Positions 28,337 to 37,281 of a stretch of DNA of 64,000 nt are shown here, piece after piece. Origin of the DNA: Gordonia mangrovi (GTDB taxonomy: Bacteria > Actinomycetota > Actinomycetes > Mycobacteriales > Mycobacteriaceae). The stretch lies in the NCBI RefSeq assembly GCF_024734075.1, contig NZ_CP102850.1, positions 248,001-312,000 on the forward strand, in the 5' to 3' direction. The translations under genes were made by a program, and so were the position numbers. The notes below the pieces were generated by a model that was not told the DNA's origin, ran no database searches, and saw only the letters and a program-made list of their open reading frames with translations. Position 1 is the first letter of the stretch. Each line of letters opens with the position of its first letter.

Positions 28337-29911
28337 GTGAGCGCGTCCAGGCAGCCGGTCCCCGGGCAGTTCACCCTGGTGCTGCACTCGCACCTGCCGT
28401 GGCTGGCCAACCACGGCCGCTGGCCGGTCGGCGAGGAATGGCTCTACCAGGCGTGGGCCGCCTCGTATCTGCCGGTGTTCGCCATGCTGCGCCGCCTCGC
28501 CGACGCCGGGATGCGCGATCAACTCTCCCTCGGGATCACGCCGGTGCTCGCCGCTCAGCTCGACGACCCGCACTGCACCGCGTCGATGCACGAGTGGCTC
28601 GCCGACTGGCAGCTGCGCGCGATGATCGCCGCGGGCGACGGCGGCCCGACGCGACACGAACTGGGCACACGGGAGTTCGTGGCCGCCGACGCTGCACTGG
28701 CCGACTTCGAGACGCACTGGCGGCACGGGGGCAGTCCGCAGATCCGCGCGCTGGCGTCGACCGGGGTCATCGAACTCCTCGGCGGGCCGCTGGCCCATCC
28801 GTTCGCGCCGCTGCTCGACGCCCGCCTGCGACAGTTCTCGCTACGCGAGGGGCTGGCCGACGCGCGGGCGCGCTGGGCGGCCGAGCCGACCGGGATCTGG
28901 GCACCCGAGTGTGCGTTCACGCCGGGCATGGAGGTCGAATACGACGCTGCCGGGGTACGCCATTTCATGGTCGACGGGCCGACCTTGCGTGGCGACACCG
29001 CGCTGGGCAGACCGGTCGGCGATTCCGACGTCGTCGCATTCGGCCGCGATCTGACCGTGAGTTACCGGGTGTGGTCGCCTCGTTCGGGCTATCCGGGGCA
29101 TCCCACCTACCGAGACTTCCACACCTATGACCACCTGACCGGTCTCAAGCCCGCCCGGGTGACCGGACGCACGGTGCCCGCCGAGGACAAGAAGCCCTAC
29201 GACCCCGAGCGGGTCGACCCGGTCGTCGACCGGCACGTGGACGACTTCATCGACCACGTGCGTCGTCGGCTCGTCGACGAGTCGGCGCGGTTGGGCCGGC
29301 CCGCATTGGTGGTGGCTGCCTTCGACACCGAATTGTTCGGGCACTGGTGGCACGAGGGCCCGATCTGGCTCGAGCGTCTGCTGCGTCGACTGCCGGAGGC
29401 GGGTGTCCGCGTCGGCACCCTCGACTCGGCGCGCCGCGACGGTTTCGTGGGTGCGCCAGTGGATCTGGCTGCGTCATCGTGGGGCTCGGGCAAGGACTGG
29501 CGGGTCTGGAACGGCCCCCAGGTCGACCACCTGGTCCGGCTGAACGCCGAGGTCACCGAAACCGCACTGGAGGCGGTGGACAAGCTGATCGAACCGGTCG
29601 CGCCGGGCGCAGCGCCCGGACATCGGGGCCTGCGCAACCGCATCGCCGACCAGATCGTGCGGGAGACGCTGCTCACCGTGTCGTCGGACTGGCCGTTCAT
29701 GGTCTCCAAGGACACGGCTGCGCACTACGCTGTGGACCGGGCGCACAAACATGCGCACGCCACCCGCGAGATCTGCGACGCCGCACTCCGCGGTCGGACC
29801 GGCCTCGCCGGGCGACTCGCCCACAACTGGTCGCGAGCCGACAATCTGTTCGCCGGTCTGGACGCCCGGCGACTGTACACGGCCGCGCCGCCGGAGGGCA
29901 CCGGCGCGTGA
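28337..29911 (+). CDS. GH57-family glucan branching enzyme-like protein, Rv3031-like
   Basis: 524 residues of glycoside hydrolase family 57. Conserved regions: VLHSHLPWL (region 1), TGIWAPECAF with the likely nucleophile glutamate (about residue 195) and VVAAFDTELFGHWWHEGP with the acid/base aspartate (about 331). The C-terminal helical domain carries SSDWPFMVSKDTAAHYA. The mycobacterial counterpart is proposed to branch the alpha-1,4-glucan of methylglucose lipopolysaccharide. GTG start, 16 bases after the methyltransferase stop. Confidence 0.92.
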   Translation: MSASRQPVPGQFTLVLHSHLPWLANHGRWPVGEEWLYQAWAASYLPVFAMLRRLADAGMRDQLSLGITPVLAAQLDDPHCTASMHEWLADWQLRAMIAAGDGGPTRHELGTREFVAADAALADFETHWRHGGSPQIRALASTGVIELLGGPLAHPFAPLLDARLRQFSLREGLADARARWAAEPTGIWAPECAFTPGMEVEYDAAGVRHFMVDGPTLRGDTALGRPVGDSDVVAFGRDLTVSYRVWSPRSGYPGHPTYRDFHTYDHLTGLKPARVTGRTVPAEDKKPYDPERVDPVVDRHVDDFIDHVRRRLVDESARLGRPALVVAAFDTELFGHWWHEGPIWLERLLRRLPEAGVRVGTLDSARRDGFVGAPVDLAASSWGSGKDWRVWNGPQVDHLVRLNAEVTETALEAVDKLIEPVAPGAAPGHRGLRNRIADQIVRETLLTVSSDWPFMVSKDTAAHYAVDRAHKHAHATREICDAALRGRTGLAGRLAHNWSRADNLFAGLDARRLYTAAPPEGTGA

Positions 29912-29930
29912 GCGCGATGGGGGATGACAG

Positions 29931-31226
29931 ATGAAGGTGTTGATCGTCTCATGGGAGTACCCGCCGGTCGTGGTGGGCGGGCTGGGTCGGCACGTACACC
30001 AGCTGACCACCGAGCTCGCCCGCGCCGGCCATGACGTGGTGGTGCTGACCCGGCGCCCCACCGGCACCGATGGGGTCAGCCACCCCACCACCGACTCCCG
30101 CACCGACGGTGTTCGGGTCATCGCGGCCGCCGAGGATCCGCCGGAGTTCGAATTCGCGCGCGACATGATGGCCTGGACACTGGCCATGGGCCATTCGCTG
30201 ATCCGCGCCGGGATGTCCGCGTTCGGCGGACGACGAGATCCGGCCGGCGAACCGCCCTGGGAACCCGATGTGGTGCACGCCCACGACTGGCTCGTCGCCC
30301 ATCCGGCGATCGCACTCGCGGAGTTCTTCGACGTGCCCCTGGTGTCGACGATCCACGCCACGGAGGCGGGCCGGCACAGCGGTTGGGTCAGCGGACCCAC
30401 CAATCGGCAGGTGCACTCGGTGGAGTGGTGGCTGGCCCACGAGTCGGATTCGCTGATCACCTGTTCGGCGTCCATGCGCGACGAGGTCGGTCGCCTGTTC
30501 GGCCCGGACATCCCGGATGTGTCGGTGATCCACAACGGCATCGACATCCGCACCTGGCCGTTCGCACCCCGGCCTGCGGCGGCGGGACCGCCGGAACTGT
30601 TGTTCGCGGGCCGACTCGAATACGAGAAAGGCGTCCAGGATCTCCTTGCCGCGATGCCGCGTATCCGCCGGACCCACCCCGGCACCACACTCACCGTCGC
30701 CGGCACCGGCACCCAACTGGACTGGCTCGGCGACGAGGCCCGGCGCCACCGGGTCGCCAAGTCGGTCCGCTTCCTCGGCGCCGTCGACCACGACGGACTC
30801 GTCGACCTCATGCACCGTTGTGCCGCCATCGTGCTGCCCAGCCGATACGAACCGTTCGGCATCGTGGCGCTCGAGGCGGCGGCCACCGGCATCCCGCTGA
30901 TCGTGTCGACGGCGGGCGGGCTCGGCGAGGCGGTGTCGGACCCGACCACCGGTCTGTCCTTCGCGCCGGGTGACGTCGCCGGCATCGCCGCCGCGGTACG
31001 CGCGGGGCTCGGCGATCCGGCCGCGGCAGCCCTGCGCGCGCGGCGGGCCCGCGAACGGCTCACCGTGGAGTTCTCCTGGGCTGAGGTGGCCGAACGCACC
31101 GCCGGCGTGTATCTCGCCGCCAAGCGACGAGTCCGTCATCCGGTCGGCCGACCGCACATCCCGCAACGCCCACTGCCCGAACGCGATCGGCCACAATCGA
31201 CGGTGACCACCGACACCGACAGCTGA
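29931..31226 (+). CDS. GT4-type alpha-glucosyltransferase, Rv3032-like
   Basis: 431 residues. GT-B fold with N-terminal VLIVSWEYPPVVVGGLGRHV, a glycogen synthase-like glycine-rich loop, and C-terminal LLFAGRLEYEKGVQDLLAA and the EPFGIVALEAAATG E-x7-E motif. Mycobacterial Rv3032 elongates alpha-1,4-glucan for methylglucose lipopolysaccharide and capsular glucan. ATG with GGGGGA 6 bases upstream, 19 bases after the GH57 stop: one transcript with the two preceding genes. Confidence 0.93.
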   Translation: MKVLIVSWEYPPVVVGGLGRHVHQLTTELARAGHDVVVLTRRPTGTDGVSHPTTDSRTDGVRVIAAAEDPPEFEFARDMMAWTLAMGHSLIRAGMSAFGGRRDPAGEPPWEPDVVHAHDWLVAHPAIALAEFFDVPLVSTIHATEAGRHSGWVSGPTNRQVHSVEWWLAHESDSLITCSASMRDEVGRLFGPDIPDVSVIHNGIDIRTWPFAPRPAAAGPPELLFAGRLEYEKGVQDLLAAMPRIRRTHPGTTLTVAGTGTQLDWLGDEARRHRVAKSVRFLGAVDHDGLVDLMHRCAAIVLPSRYEPFGIVALEAAATGIPLIVSTAGGLGEAVSDPTTGLSFAPGDVAGIAAAVRAGLGDPAAAALRARRARERLTVEFSWAEVAERTAGVYLAAKRRVRHPVGRPHIPQRPLPERDRPQSTVTTDTDS

Positions 31227-31235
31227 GGAGTCCTC

Positions 31236-31904
31236 GTGCGCAGTCCCATCTTCGATCAGGTCAACCACGAGAAGCAGAGCGCCCAGCGCTGGACCCTGCA
31301 GTCGGACAAGATGTTGCGAGTGGGGTTCGGCCCCGAGGCACTGGCGGCCAAGGGCGCGATGGTGGCCTACCAGGGTCAGTTCGACTTCGCCCACGAGAGC
31401 TCGGGATCGATGTCGAACTTCCTCAAGAAGGCGGTCACCAGCGAGGGTGGCCAACTGATGCGCGTGCGCGGGCAGGGCGAGGTGTTCTTCGCGCGGTCCA
31501 ACAGCAATGTGTTCACCATCGACCTCGAGGGCGACTCGATCACCATCAACACGTCGAGCCTGCTCGCCTTCGACGCGTCGCTCGACTGGCGGATCACCTC
31601 CATCGGCAACGCCGGCATGCTCGCCGGTGGGCTGTTCAACCTGACCGTGAGCGGTCACGGCACGGTCGGGATCTCCAGTGACGGACCGCCGATGATCCTC
31701 GACTGCTCGGTACAGCCCACCTTCGTCGACCCGCAGGCCGCGGTGTGCTGGTCGAGCACGCTCACGCCGGGACTCAAGAACGACTTCAAACTCGGTTCGC
31801 TGATCGGACGCGGCTCGGGCGAGTCGTTCCAGCTCGCCTTCCACGGACCGGGGTTCGTCGTCGTCCAGCCGAGCGAAGGCGTCGCGGCCGGTGTGGGCCG
31901 CTGA
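31236..31904 (+). CDS. AIM24-family protein
   Basis: 222 residues of the AIM24 beta-helix-like family: SPIFDQVNHEKQS at the start, MLRVGFGPEALAAKGAMVAYQGQFDF, and GGLFNLTVSGHGTVGIS near the end. Bacterial members are of unknown function; the yeast protein affects mitochondrial membrane organisation. GTG start with GAGGAG close upstream, nine bases after the GT4 stop, so it is in the same operon. M. tuberculosis has a different small gene at this place in the order. Confidence 0.85.
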   Translation: MRSPIFDQVNHEKQSAQRWTLQSDKMLRVGFGPEALAAKGAMVAYQGQFDFAHESSGSMSNFLKKAVTSEGGQLMRVRGQGEVFFARSNSNVFTIDLEGDSITINTSSLLAFDASLDWRITSIGNAGMLAGGLFNLTVSGHGTVGISSDGPPMILDCSVQPTFVDPQAAVCWSSTLTPGLKNDFKLGSLIGRGSGESFQLAFHGPGFVVVQPSEGVAAGVGR

Positions 31905-31921
31905 CGCCGGACACTGCGGCC

Positions 31922-32668
31922 TCAGGAATCGTGTGTCTGCGCCTTCTTGCGCTCGATATCGGCCAGCGCACGCTCGAGTTCGGCTCGTTGCTGCGCGGTC
32001 TGCGCCCAGGCGTCCTTGCGATTCTTCACCACTCGCGCCGGCGCGCCGACGGCGATCGAGAAGTCCGGGATCTCGCCGCGCACCACCGCGTGCGAACCGA
32101 GCACACACCCACGGCCGACGATCGTGTTACGCAGCACCGTCACCTTCGCGGCGATCCAGGTGTCCGGACCGATGCGCACCGGGCCCTTGATGATGCCCTG
32201 ATCCTTGATGGGCACCGTGATGTCGTCCATCTTGTGGTCGAAGTCGCAGATGTAGCACCAGTCGGCGATCAGGGTGGACCCGCCGATCTCGAGGTCGAGG
32301 TAGGAGTTCACCACGTTGTTGCACCCGAAGACGGTCTTGTCACCGATTCGCAGGCTGCCCTCGTGACAGCGGATCGAGTTGCCGTCACCGATGTGCACCC
32401 AGCGCCCGATCTCGAGGCGCGCCATCTCCGGGGTCGCGTGGATCTCCACGTTGCGGCCGAGAAACACCATCCCCCGCAGGACCACATGCGGATTCGCCAG
32501 CCGGAAGCGTGCCAAGCGGTAGTAGCGGACCAGGTACCACGGACTGTAGGCACGATTGCGTTTCACCCAGCGCAACGAGTCGAAAGTGAGGAAACGTGGC
32601 TGCGCCGGATCACGACGGCGGCCCGCGCGCAGACGCGAGCGGAAGGAGGCGTTCCACATCGTGGTCAT
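31922..32668 (-). CDS. Hexapeptide-repeat acyltransferase, Rv3034c-like
   Basis: 248 residues. A left-handed parallel beta-helix: repeated [LIV]GxxxxI-type hexads from LEIGRWVHIGDGNSIRCHEGSLRIG to GPDTWIAAKVTVLRNTIVGRGCVLGSHAVVRG, ending with the acetyltransferase tail IAVGAPARVVK. An acetyl- or acyl-group transfer to a sugar is likely; the mycobacterial counterpart lies in the MGLP region, where acylated glucans are made. Two near-adjacent ATGs (32668, 32659); -10 TAGGGT ends eight bases before the first. Confidence 0.87.
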   Translation of the reverse strand: MTTMWNASFRSRLRAGRRRDPAQPRFLTFDSLRWVKRNRAYSPWYLVRYYRLARFRLANPHVVLRGMVFLGRNVEIHATPEMARLEIGRWVHIGDGNSIRCHEGSLRIGDKTVFGCNNVVNSYLDLEIGGSTLIADWCYICDFDHKMDDITVPIKDQGIIKGPVRIGPDTWIAAKVTVLRNTIVGRGCVLGSHAVVRGEIPDFSIAVGAPARVVKNRKDAWAQTAQQRAELERALADIERKKAQTHDS

Positions 32669-32676
32669 GTCGACAA

Positions 32677-32682
32677 ACCCTA
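32677..32682 (-). promoter_or_regulatory. -10 element of the hexapeptide transferase gene
   Basis: Minus-strand TAGGGT ends eight bases before the ATG at 32668, giving a leader of zero to two bases. Confidence 0.45.
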
Positions 32683-32706
32683 ATCGAGGACGGTATGCGC
32701 CCACGT

Positions 32707-32712
32707 TAGGCT
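32707..32712 (+). promoter_or_regulatory. -10 element of the PQQ-repeat lipoprotein gene
   Basis: TAGGCT, about 54 bases before the ATG at 32766; the leader carries AGGAG. It forms a divergent pair with the element at 32677-32682. Confidence 0.4.
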
Positions 32713-32765
32713 CTGAGACTGGCACGTCGACCGACGGGGCGAACCGCGACCAGACAGGAGCGCCG

Positions 32766-34121
32766 ATGGCTGCAGCAGCCCCGATACGTGAGGGTGCCCG
32801 CACCGAGAAGGCCCGACGCACACCGCTGATCGTCGCGACGATCCTGGCGAGCGTGGTGGCGGTGCTGGTGACCTCGTGTTCGGACGGCCACATCGACATC
32901 CGATCGGTGGCGAGCGCCGGCTGGTCGAGCTACGGCGGCAACGCCGCGAACTCCAACTTCGCGTATCCGGCGGTCCCCGACGATCTCGAACTGAGCTGGA
33001 CACGTCCCACCGGCGGGCCGGTGACGGCCCCGCTGACCATCTCCGGCAACGGCAACGTCGGCGTGACGTCGAACACCGCCAACGGCTGCAACCTGTTGAT
33101 CCTAGATCCGCGCAACGGGCGCAAGAACTTCTGCAAGCGGATGCGGGCCGGTACCGAGGTGAACTCGCTGCTCGTCGACCAGTACGACCAGCCCTACGTC
33201 GGCGAGGAGTCGATGTTCCTGGCGTTCAACGCCGGTGGCGCGATCCGCTGGCGGATGCCGGTGATCGGTGTGCCGCTGTCGGCGAAGTTCGCCGCCCCCG
33301 GCGAAGTCCTGGTGGCCAGCACCCAGGGCCAACTGCTGCTGCTGAACTCCCAGACCAGTGAGTTCACCGCGCCCGAGGTGCGGTTGCGCAGCGACCTGAA
33401 TCCCGACGACCCGACATTCGGTTTCGGCGAATGCGTCACCAACGGACCGCGGTGCCCGATCCCCGCACCGCCCGCCGTGGACACCGCGCACGAACGATTC
33501 TTCCTGAACTTCTGGCCGCAGGGTGCGATCGCCTCACAGATCCGCGCGATGAGCTACCGCGCCGAGGACGGTGCGCGGACGATGCGCGAGATCTGGCAGG
33601 CCGACGTGCCGGGCGGCGTCATCGGCCCACCGACGCTGTCTGCCGACGGCTCGACGGTCTACGCGTTCAGCCGGCTCGGCCAGATCGTGGCCCTCGACGC
33701 CGCGTCGGGCACGACCCGCTGGACCTACGACAACGGCGGACACGGTTTCGCGACGATGACGGTGTCGCCGGACGGGCTGATCATCCCGACCGGTGTGCTG
33801 GGTGCCCCCCTGACCCTGCTGCGCGACGCCGGGGATCACGCCGAACAGGTCTGGCAGCGCCAGGATCTCGCCGTTGTCAGTCTGTCCACCCTGACCGACG
33901 CCGGCACCGCGTGGACGGTGATCCGTGACGAGGGCCAGGACTCGTTGTCGCTCATCGAGGTCTCCACCGACGACGGCTCGACGCAGCGGACACTGGGCCT
34001 GCCGGAATCGGTCGGCTTCACCACCGGGGTGTCGGTGTCGCCGTCCGGGCAGATCGCCACGGCGACCAACATCGGCAAGGTCTACTTCTTCGACAGCAAA
34101 CAATCGATGGAAAGCAGATGA
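32766..34121 (+). CDS. PQQ-repeat (beta-propeller) lipoprotein, Rv3035-like
   Basis: 451 residues. Signal peptide with hydrophobic core VATILASVVAVLVT and lipobox Cys in VTSC, so it is exported and lipid-anchored. The rest is a beta-propeller of PQQ-like repeats: WSSYGGNAANSNFAYPAVP, LLILDPRNGRKNFCKRM, GQIVALDAASGTTRWTYDNGG. No catalytic site is recognisable; such propellers often serve as scaffolds. ATG with AGGAG about 7 bases upstream. Ends 6 bases from the next (convergent) stop. Confidence 0.87.
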   Translation: MAAAAPIREGARTEKARRTPLIVATILASVVAVLVTSCSDGHIDIRSVASAGWSSYGGNAANSNFAYPAVPDDLELSWTRPTGGPVTAPLTISGNGNVGVTSNTANGCNLLILDPRNGRKNFCKRMRAGTEVNSLLVDQYDQPYVGEESMFLAFNAGGAIRWRMPVIGVPLSAKFAAPGEVLVASTQGQLLLLNSQTSEFTAPEVRLRSDLNPDDPTFGFGECVTNGPRCPIPAPPAVDTAHERFFLNFWPQGAIASQIRAMSYRAEDGARTMREIWQADVPGGVIGPPTLSADGSTVYAFSRLGQIVALDAASGTTRWTYDNGGHGFATMTVSPDGLIIPTGVLGAPLTLLRDAGDHAEQVWQRQDLAVVSLSTLTDAGTAWTVIRDEGQDSLSLIEVSTDDGSTQRTLGLPESVGFTTGVSVSPSGQIATATNIGKVYFFDSKQSMESR

Positions 34122-34127
34122 CCCGCG

Positions 34128-35342
34128 TCACGGCATCCGCACGCCGGGCTCGCAGATGAACCCGACACCTCGGCGACCGATTCTGGTGAGGATCACGGCC
34201 AGCGCACGTGATCCCTTGAGTTTAAGCCTCTTTCGTAGTTGATCAGGGTTCACGTCGAGCCCCCGCACCAAGATCTCGAGTGTGCCGCAATCATATGCGG
34301 CGAGGCGACGGCGCAACTCCTTCTCCGACACGCCGCTCCCCTCGAGGACACGGAATCCGCGCTCACCAGAGGGGATCCGGTCCCCGGTCAGATAGGCGAT
34401 CTGCGGATCGAGCTGCCACAGACCGTGCCGCCGGGCGTAGTGACGCACCAATCCGGCACGCACCACCGCACCGTCGGGATCGAGGATCCACTCCCCCACC
34501 TCGCCGCTGCCGATGTCATCGGCGTCGGCGTCGGTGATCTCATAGGACCGCACCGAGCCGGAAGGGTCGGTGCGCAGCACCGTGGCGCGGCGGCGTGGCT
34601 CACCGTCGCGGTCGGTCCACAGGCACGCCTCCCGGACCGCGCCGTCGAGTGACGTGAGCTGCACCTGACCGGTGAAGCCGAACCGATCCCACAATATCTG
34701 GTAGTCCAGTCCCGGAGCACATTTCACCGCGAGGGGACGCGTCGCATAGGTGGTCAGCACATCGAGCAGCGGTGGCGTGAGCTGATCGAGCCGAAACACC
34801 CGTCCGGCACCCGCACGCCGGCCCGGGTCGGCCACGATGACATCGGCCGTCGAGGTCGGCGTGAGTGCGTCGGCGACGAGCAGGGTCGCCGGTGGAGAAT
34901 CGAGCACCGTGTTGTGCCGGGCCATGGCGAGGCGGACATCGTCGAGATCACTACCGATGACACCCGAGATATGTTGCTGCGCAGTGAGTTCGCGCAACTC
35001 CGCGCCGATCGAGCAGGTGACGTCGTGCACCACCGCACCCGGATGGCGGGTCGCGATCTCGACTGCGCGATGAGCCGCGACCGGGGAGGCGGTCGCCTGC
35101 TGCAACGCGTCGTCGGTGAACAACATCCGTTCGGCGGCATTGATTTTCGTCTTCCCGCGCCGCCGACACAGTAGCGTCTCGATGAGCGCGGCATGGTGCG
35201 AGGGCCAGCGGCCACGCAACTCGGCGATGTCGCTCAGCATCGTCGCCGAGGACAGCGCGAGAGACGAGGCGCACTCGAGTGCCTCGGACCCACTCTGCGA
35301 CCGCAGGAAGGCGACATCGTCGCGCGTGAAGCGGTATCCCAT
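34128..35342 (-). CDS. Class I methyltransferase with THUMP-like C-terminal domain
   Basis: 404 residues. SAM-binding region VHDVTCSIGAELRELT with the downstream motif VIVADPGRR (D-P-G in place of the usual D/N-PPY), then a second half with VKCAPGLDYQILW and a C-terminal THUMP-like domain (LEILVRGLDVNPDQLRKRLKLKG). This type is widespread in actinobacteria and thought to modify RNA; substrate unknown. Position matches Rv3037c. ATG at 35340-35342. Confidence 0.85.
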   Translation of the reverse strand: MGYRFTRDDVAFLRSQSGSEALECASSLALSSATMLSDIAELRGRWPSHHAALIETLLCRRRGKTKINAAERMLFTDDALQQATASPVAAHRAVEIATRHPGAVVHDVTCSIGAELRELTAQQHISGVIGSDLDDVRLAMARHNTVLDSPPATLLVADALTPTSTADVIVADPGRRAGAGRVFRLDQLTPPLLDVLTTYATRPLAVKCAPGLDYQILWDRFGFTGQVQLTSLDGAVREACLWTDRDGEPRRRATVLRTDPSGSVRSYEITDADADDIGSGEVGEWILDPDGAVVRAGLVRHYARRHGLWQLDPQIAYLTGDRIPSGERGFRVLEGSGVSEKELRRRLAAYDCGTLEILVRGLDVNPDQLRKRLKLKGSRALAVILTRIGRRGVGFICEPGVRMP

Positions 35343-35391
35343 GGATCACCAACCCCCTGACGCGTCACCCGGTCCGGCGAAGCCATACCAC

Positions 35392-36369
35392 TTACGCGTC
35401 CGGCTTGATCCCGGTGACCAGCGCGTTGTAGAAGAATTTCGGCGGCACCACTTTCCGTAGCACCTTCTCGTCGAGCCAGGACAGGCGTTTCCAGCCGTTG
35501 AAGGCGAACATCGCCCAACCCCACCCGAGCTTTTCGGGCGGAACGGCCGCCTCGAAGGTCCGCACCGGCCAGCCGAGCATCGCGGCGGCGAACTCCTCGG
35601 TGGCCGTTCCCACCTGTGTCGCGCCGGCGTTGCGCGCCATCTGTTCGAGTTCTGCCGGATCGAAGGTGTGGATGTCGACGACCGCCTCCAGTGCGGCTGC
35701 GCGCGACGATTCGTCGAGTTCCTCCTGCGGGCGCCGCCACCCACGTAGCGGTCCGAACTTGGTCACGTTCGTGGTCGCCGCCCAGGTGGCGCGGCTCATC
35801 CACCGCGCATAGAAGTCACCAATGGTCGTCGGCTCGCCGGCGAACACGAACCGGCCACCGGGCCGCAGCACGCGCAGCACCTCACGCAGCGCCTGCTCGA
35901 CATCCGGGATGTGATGCAGCACAGCATGTCCGACAACGAGATCGAAGGTGTTGTCGTCGTAGGGGATCTTCTCTGCGTCGGCCACCCGGCCGTCGACGTC
36001 GAGCCCGAGACCCTCGGCATTGCGCACGGCGACCTTCACCATGCCCGGCGAGAGGTCGGTGACCGACCCCTTCTTCGCGACTCCCGACTGCATCAGGTTC
36101 AGCAGGAAGAAGCCGGTACCGCAACCGAGTTCCATCGCCCGCTCGTACGGCAGCGGCTGGTCTGCGGCGACTGCGTCGAAACGCCCACGCGCATAGTCGA
36201 TGCAGCGTTCGTCATAGGAGATCGACCACTTGTCGTCGTAGGTCTCGGCCTCCCAGTCGTGGTAAAGCACCTGCGCGAGCTTGGTGTCGGCCAGCGCGGC
36301 CTGCACCTGCTCCTCGGTGGCATGCGGATTGGGTTCGGGGTCGGTGCCCGGCGTCACGTTCGTGGTCAT
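35392..36369 (-). CDS. SAM-dependent methyltransferase, Rv3038c-like
   Basis: 325 residues. Motif I AMELGCGTGFFLLNLMQSG (about 94), acidic loop VTDLSPGMVKVAVRN, VVGHAVLHHIPD and VLRPGGRFVFAGEPT. C-terminal extension with GWGWAMFAFNGWKRLSW, which is shared with a subgroup of actinobacterial methyltransferases. Substrate unknown. ATG at 36367-36369 chosen as the start of the conserved N-terminus; upstream in-frame sequence is basic and non-conserved-looking. Confidence 0.85.
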   Translation of the reverse strand: MTTNVTPGTDPEPNPHATEEQVQAALADTKLAQVLYHDWEAETYDDKWSISYDERCIDYARGRFDAVAADQPLPYERAMELGCGTGFFLLNLMQSGVAKKGSVTDLSPGMVKVAVRNAEGLGLDVDGRVADAEKIPYDDNTFDLVVGHAVLHHIPDVEQALREVLRVLRPGGRFVFAGEPTTIGDFYARWMSRATWAATTNVTKFGPLRGWRRPQEELDESSRAAALEAVVDIHTFDPAELEQMARNAGATQVGTATEEFAAAMLGWPVRTFEAAVPPEKLGWGWAMFAFNGWKRLSWLDEKVLRKVVPPKFFYNALVTGIKPDA

Positions 36370-36435
36370 CAACAGCTGCTTTCTTCGTGGTCGGGTCTGA
36401 CGGATGGGGCTCATCGCCCCTGGTGCCGGGCGGCC

Positions 36436-37224
36436 TCATCGACCCAGGAACTGCGCCTTGCCGGGACCGTTCTCGACGAACGATGCCATGCCGATCGCAC
36501 GGTCTTCGGTGGCGAACAGCGCGGCGAACAGCTGCTCCTCGATCTTCAAACCGGTGGTGAGGTCCACACCGAGCCCCTGATCCACGGCCTTCTTGCCGGC
36601 GGCGAGTGCGATACTCGCCGCGTTCGAGAACTGGCCCGCCCACGCGAGTGCGGCGTCGTAGACATCGTCGGGCGCCACCACCTCGTCGATGAGCCCCATC
36701 TCCAACGCCTCGGCGGCGGCGACGAAGCGTCCGGTGAAGATCATGTCCTTGGCCTTGGCCGGTCCGATCAGCCGGGCCAGCCGTTGGGTACCACCGCCGC
36801 CGGGGATCACGCCCAGCAGCACTTCGGGTACGCCGAGTTTGGCGTTGTCTCCGGCGATCCGGCGATCGGCGCCGAGTGCCACCTCGAGTCCACCGCCCAG
36901 CGCGTAGCCGGTGATGGCCGCAACCGTCGGCTTGGGGATCTCCGAGATGGCGCCGAGCGCCGACTGCAGGCGGCCGGCGACCTTGCTCATCTGGGCATAG
37001 GTCATCTCGTTCATCTCTTTGATGTCGGCGCCGGCGGCGAGCACCTTCGGGCCACCGTAGATCACGACGGCCTTGATGTCGTCGCGCACGGTCGCCTCGT
37101 CGGCAGCGGCGGCGAGCTCGTTCTGCACCTGCCGGTTCAACGCGTTCATCGGCGGCCGGTGCAACCGGATGGTGCCGACCCCGGGATGATCATCGGATGT
37201 CTCGAGTGTGACGAACTCAGCCAT
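36436..37224 (-). CDS. Enoyl-CoA hydratase/isomerase family protein (EchA17-like)
   Basis: 262-residue crotonase fold acting on acyl-CoA. Oxyanion-hole regions AGADIKEMNEM and ALGGGLEVALGADRR; the two catalytic glutamates sit at GGGLE and in PEVLLGVIPGGGGTQRL. Typical beta-oxidation hydratase length. Position matches Rv3039c (echA17). ATG predicted to be leaderless: minus-strand TAGCCT (37231-37236) ends six bases before it. Divergent from the polymerase gene. Confidence 0.93.
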   Translation of the reverse strand: MAEFVTLETSDDHPGVGTIRLHRPPMNALNRQVQNELAAAADEATVRDDIKAVVIYGGPKVLAAGADIKEMNEMTYAQMSKVAGRLQSALGAISEIPKPTVAAITGYALGGGLEVALGADRRIAGDNAKLGVPEVLLGVIPGGGGTQRLARLIGPAKAKDMIFTGRFVAAAEALEMGLIDEVVAPDDVYDAALAWAGQFSNAASIALAAGKKAVDQGLGVDLTTGLKIEEQLFAALFATEDRAIGMASFVENGPGKAQFLGR

Positions 37225-37230
37225 GGTCGA

Positions 37231-37236
37231 AGGCTA
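37231..37236 (-). promoter_or_regulatory. -10 element, leaderless echA
   Basis: Minus-strand TAGCCT, six bases before the ATG. Confidence 0.5.
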
Positions 37237-37269
37237 CCGTTCGCCCGCCACGACCGGATGGCGAGGCCA

Positions 37270-37275
37270 TACAGT
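37270..37275 (+). promoter_or_regulatory. -10 element, leaderless LigD-type polymerase gene
   Basis: TACAGT, six bases before the ATG at 37282. It forms a divergent pair with the echA element 33 bases away. Confidence 0.5.
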
Positions 37276-37281
37276 TGAGCC

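Noticed and set aside
29949-32108. Long minus-strand frame across the GT4 and AIM24 genes
   Set aside because: Spans several clear plus-strand genes and has only low-complexity Arg/Gly/Ala sequence.
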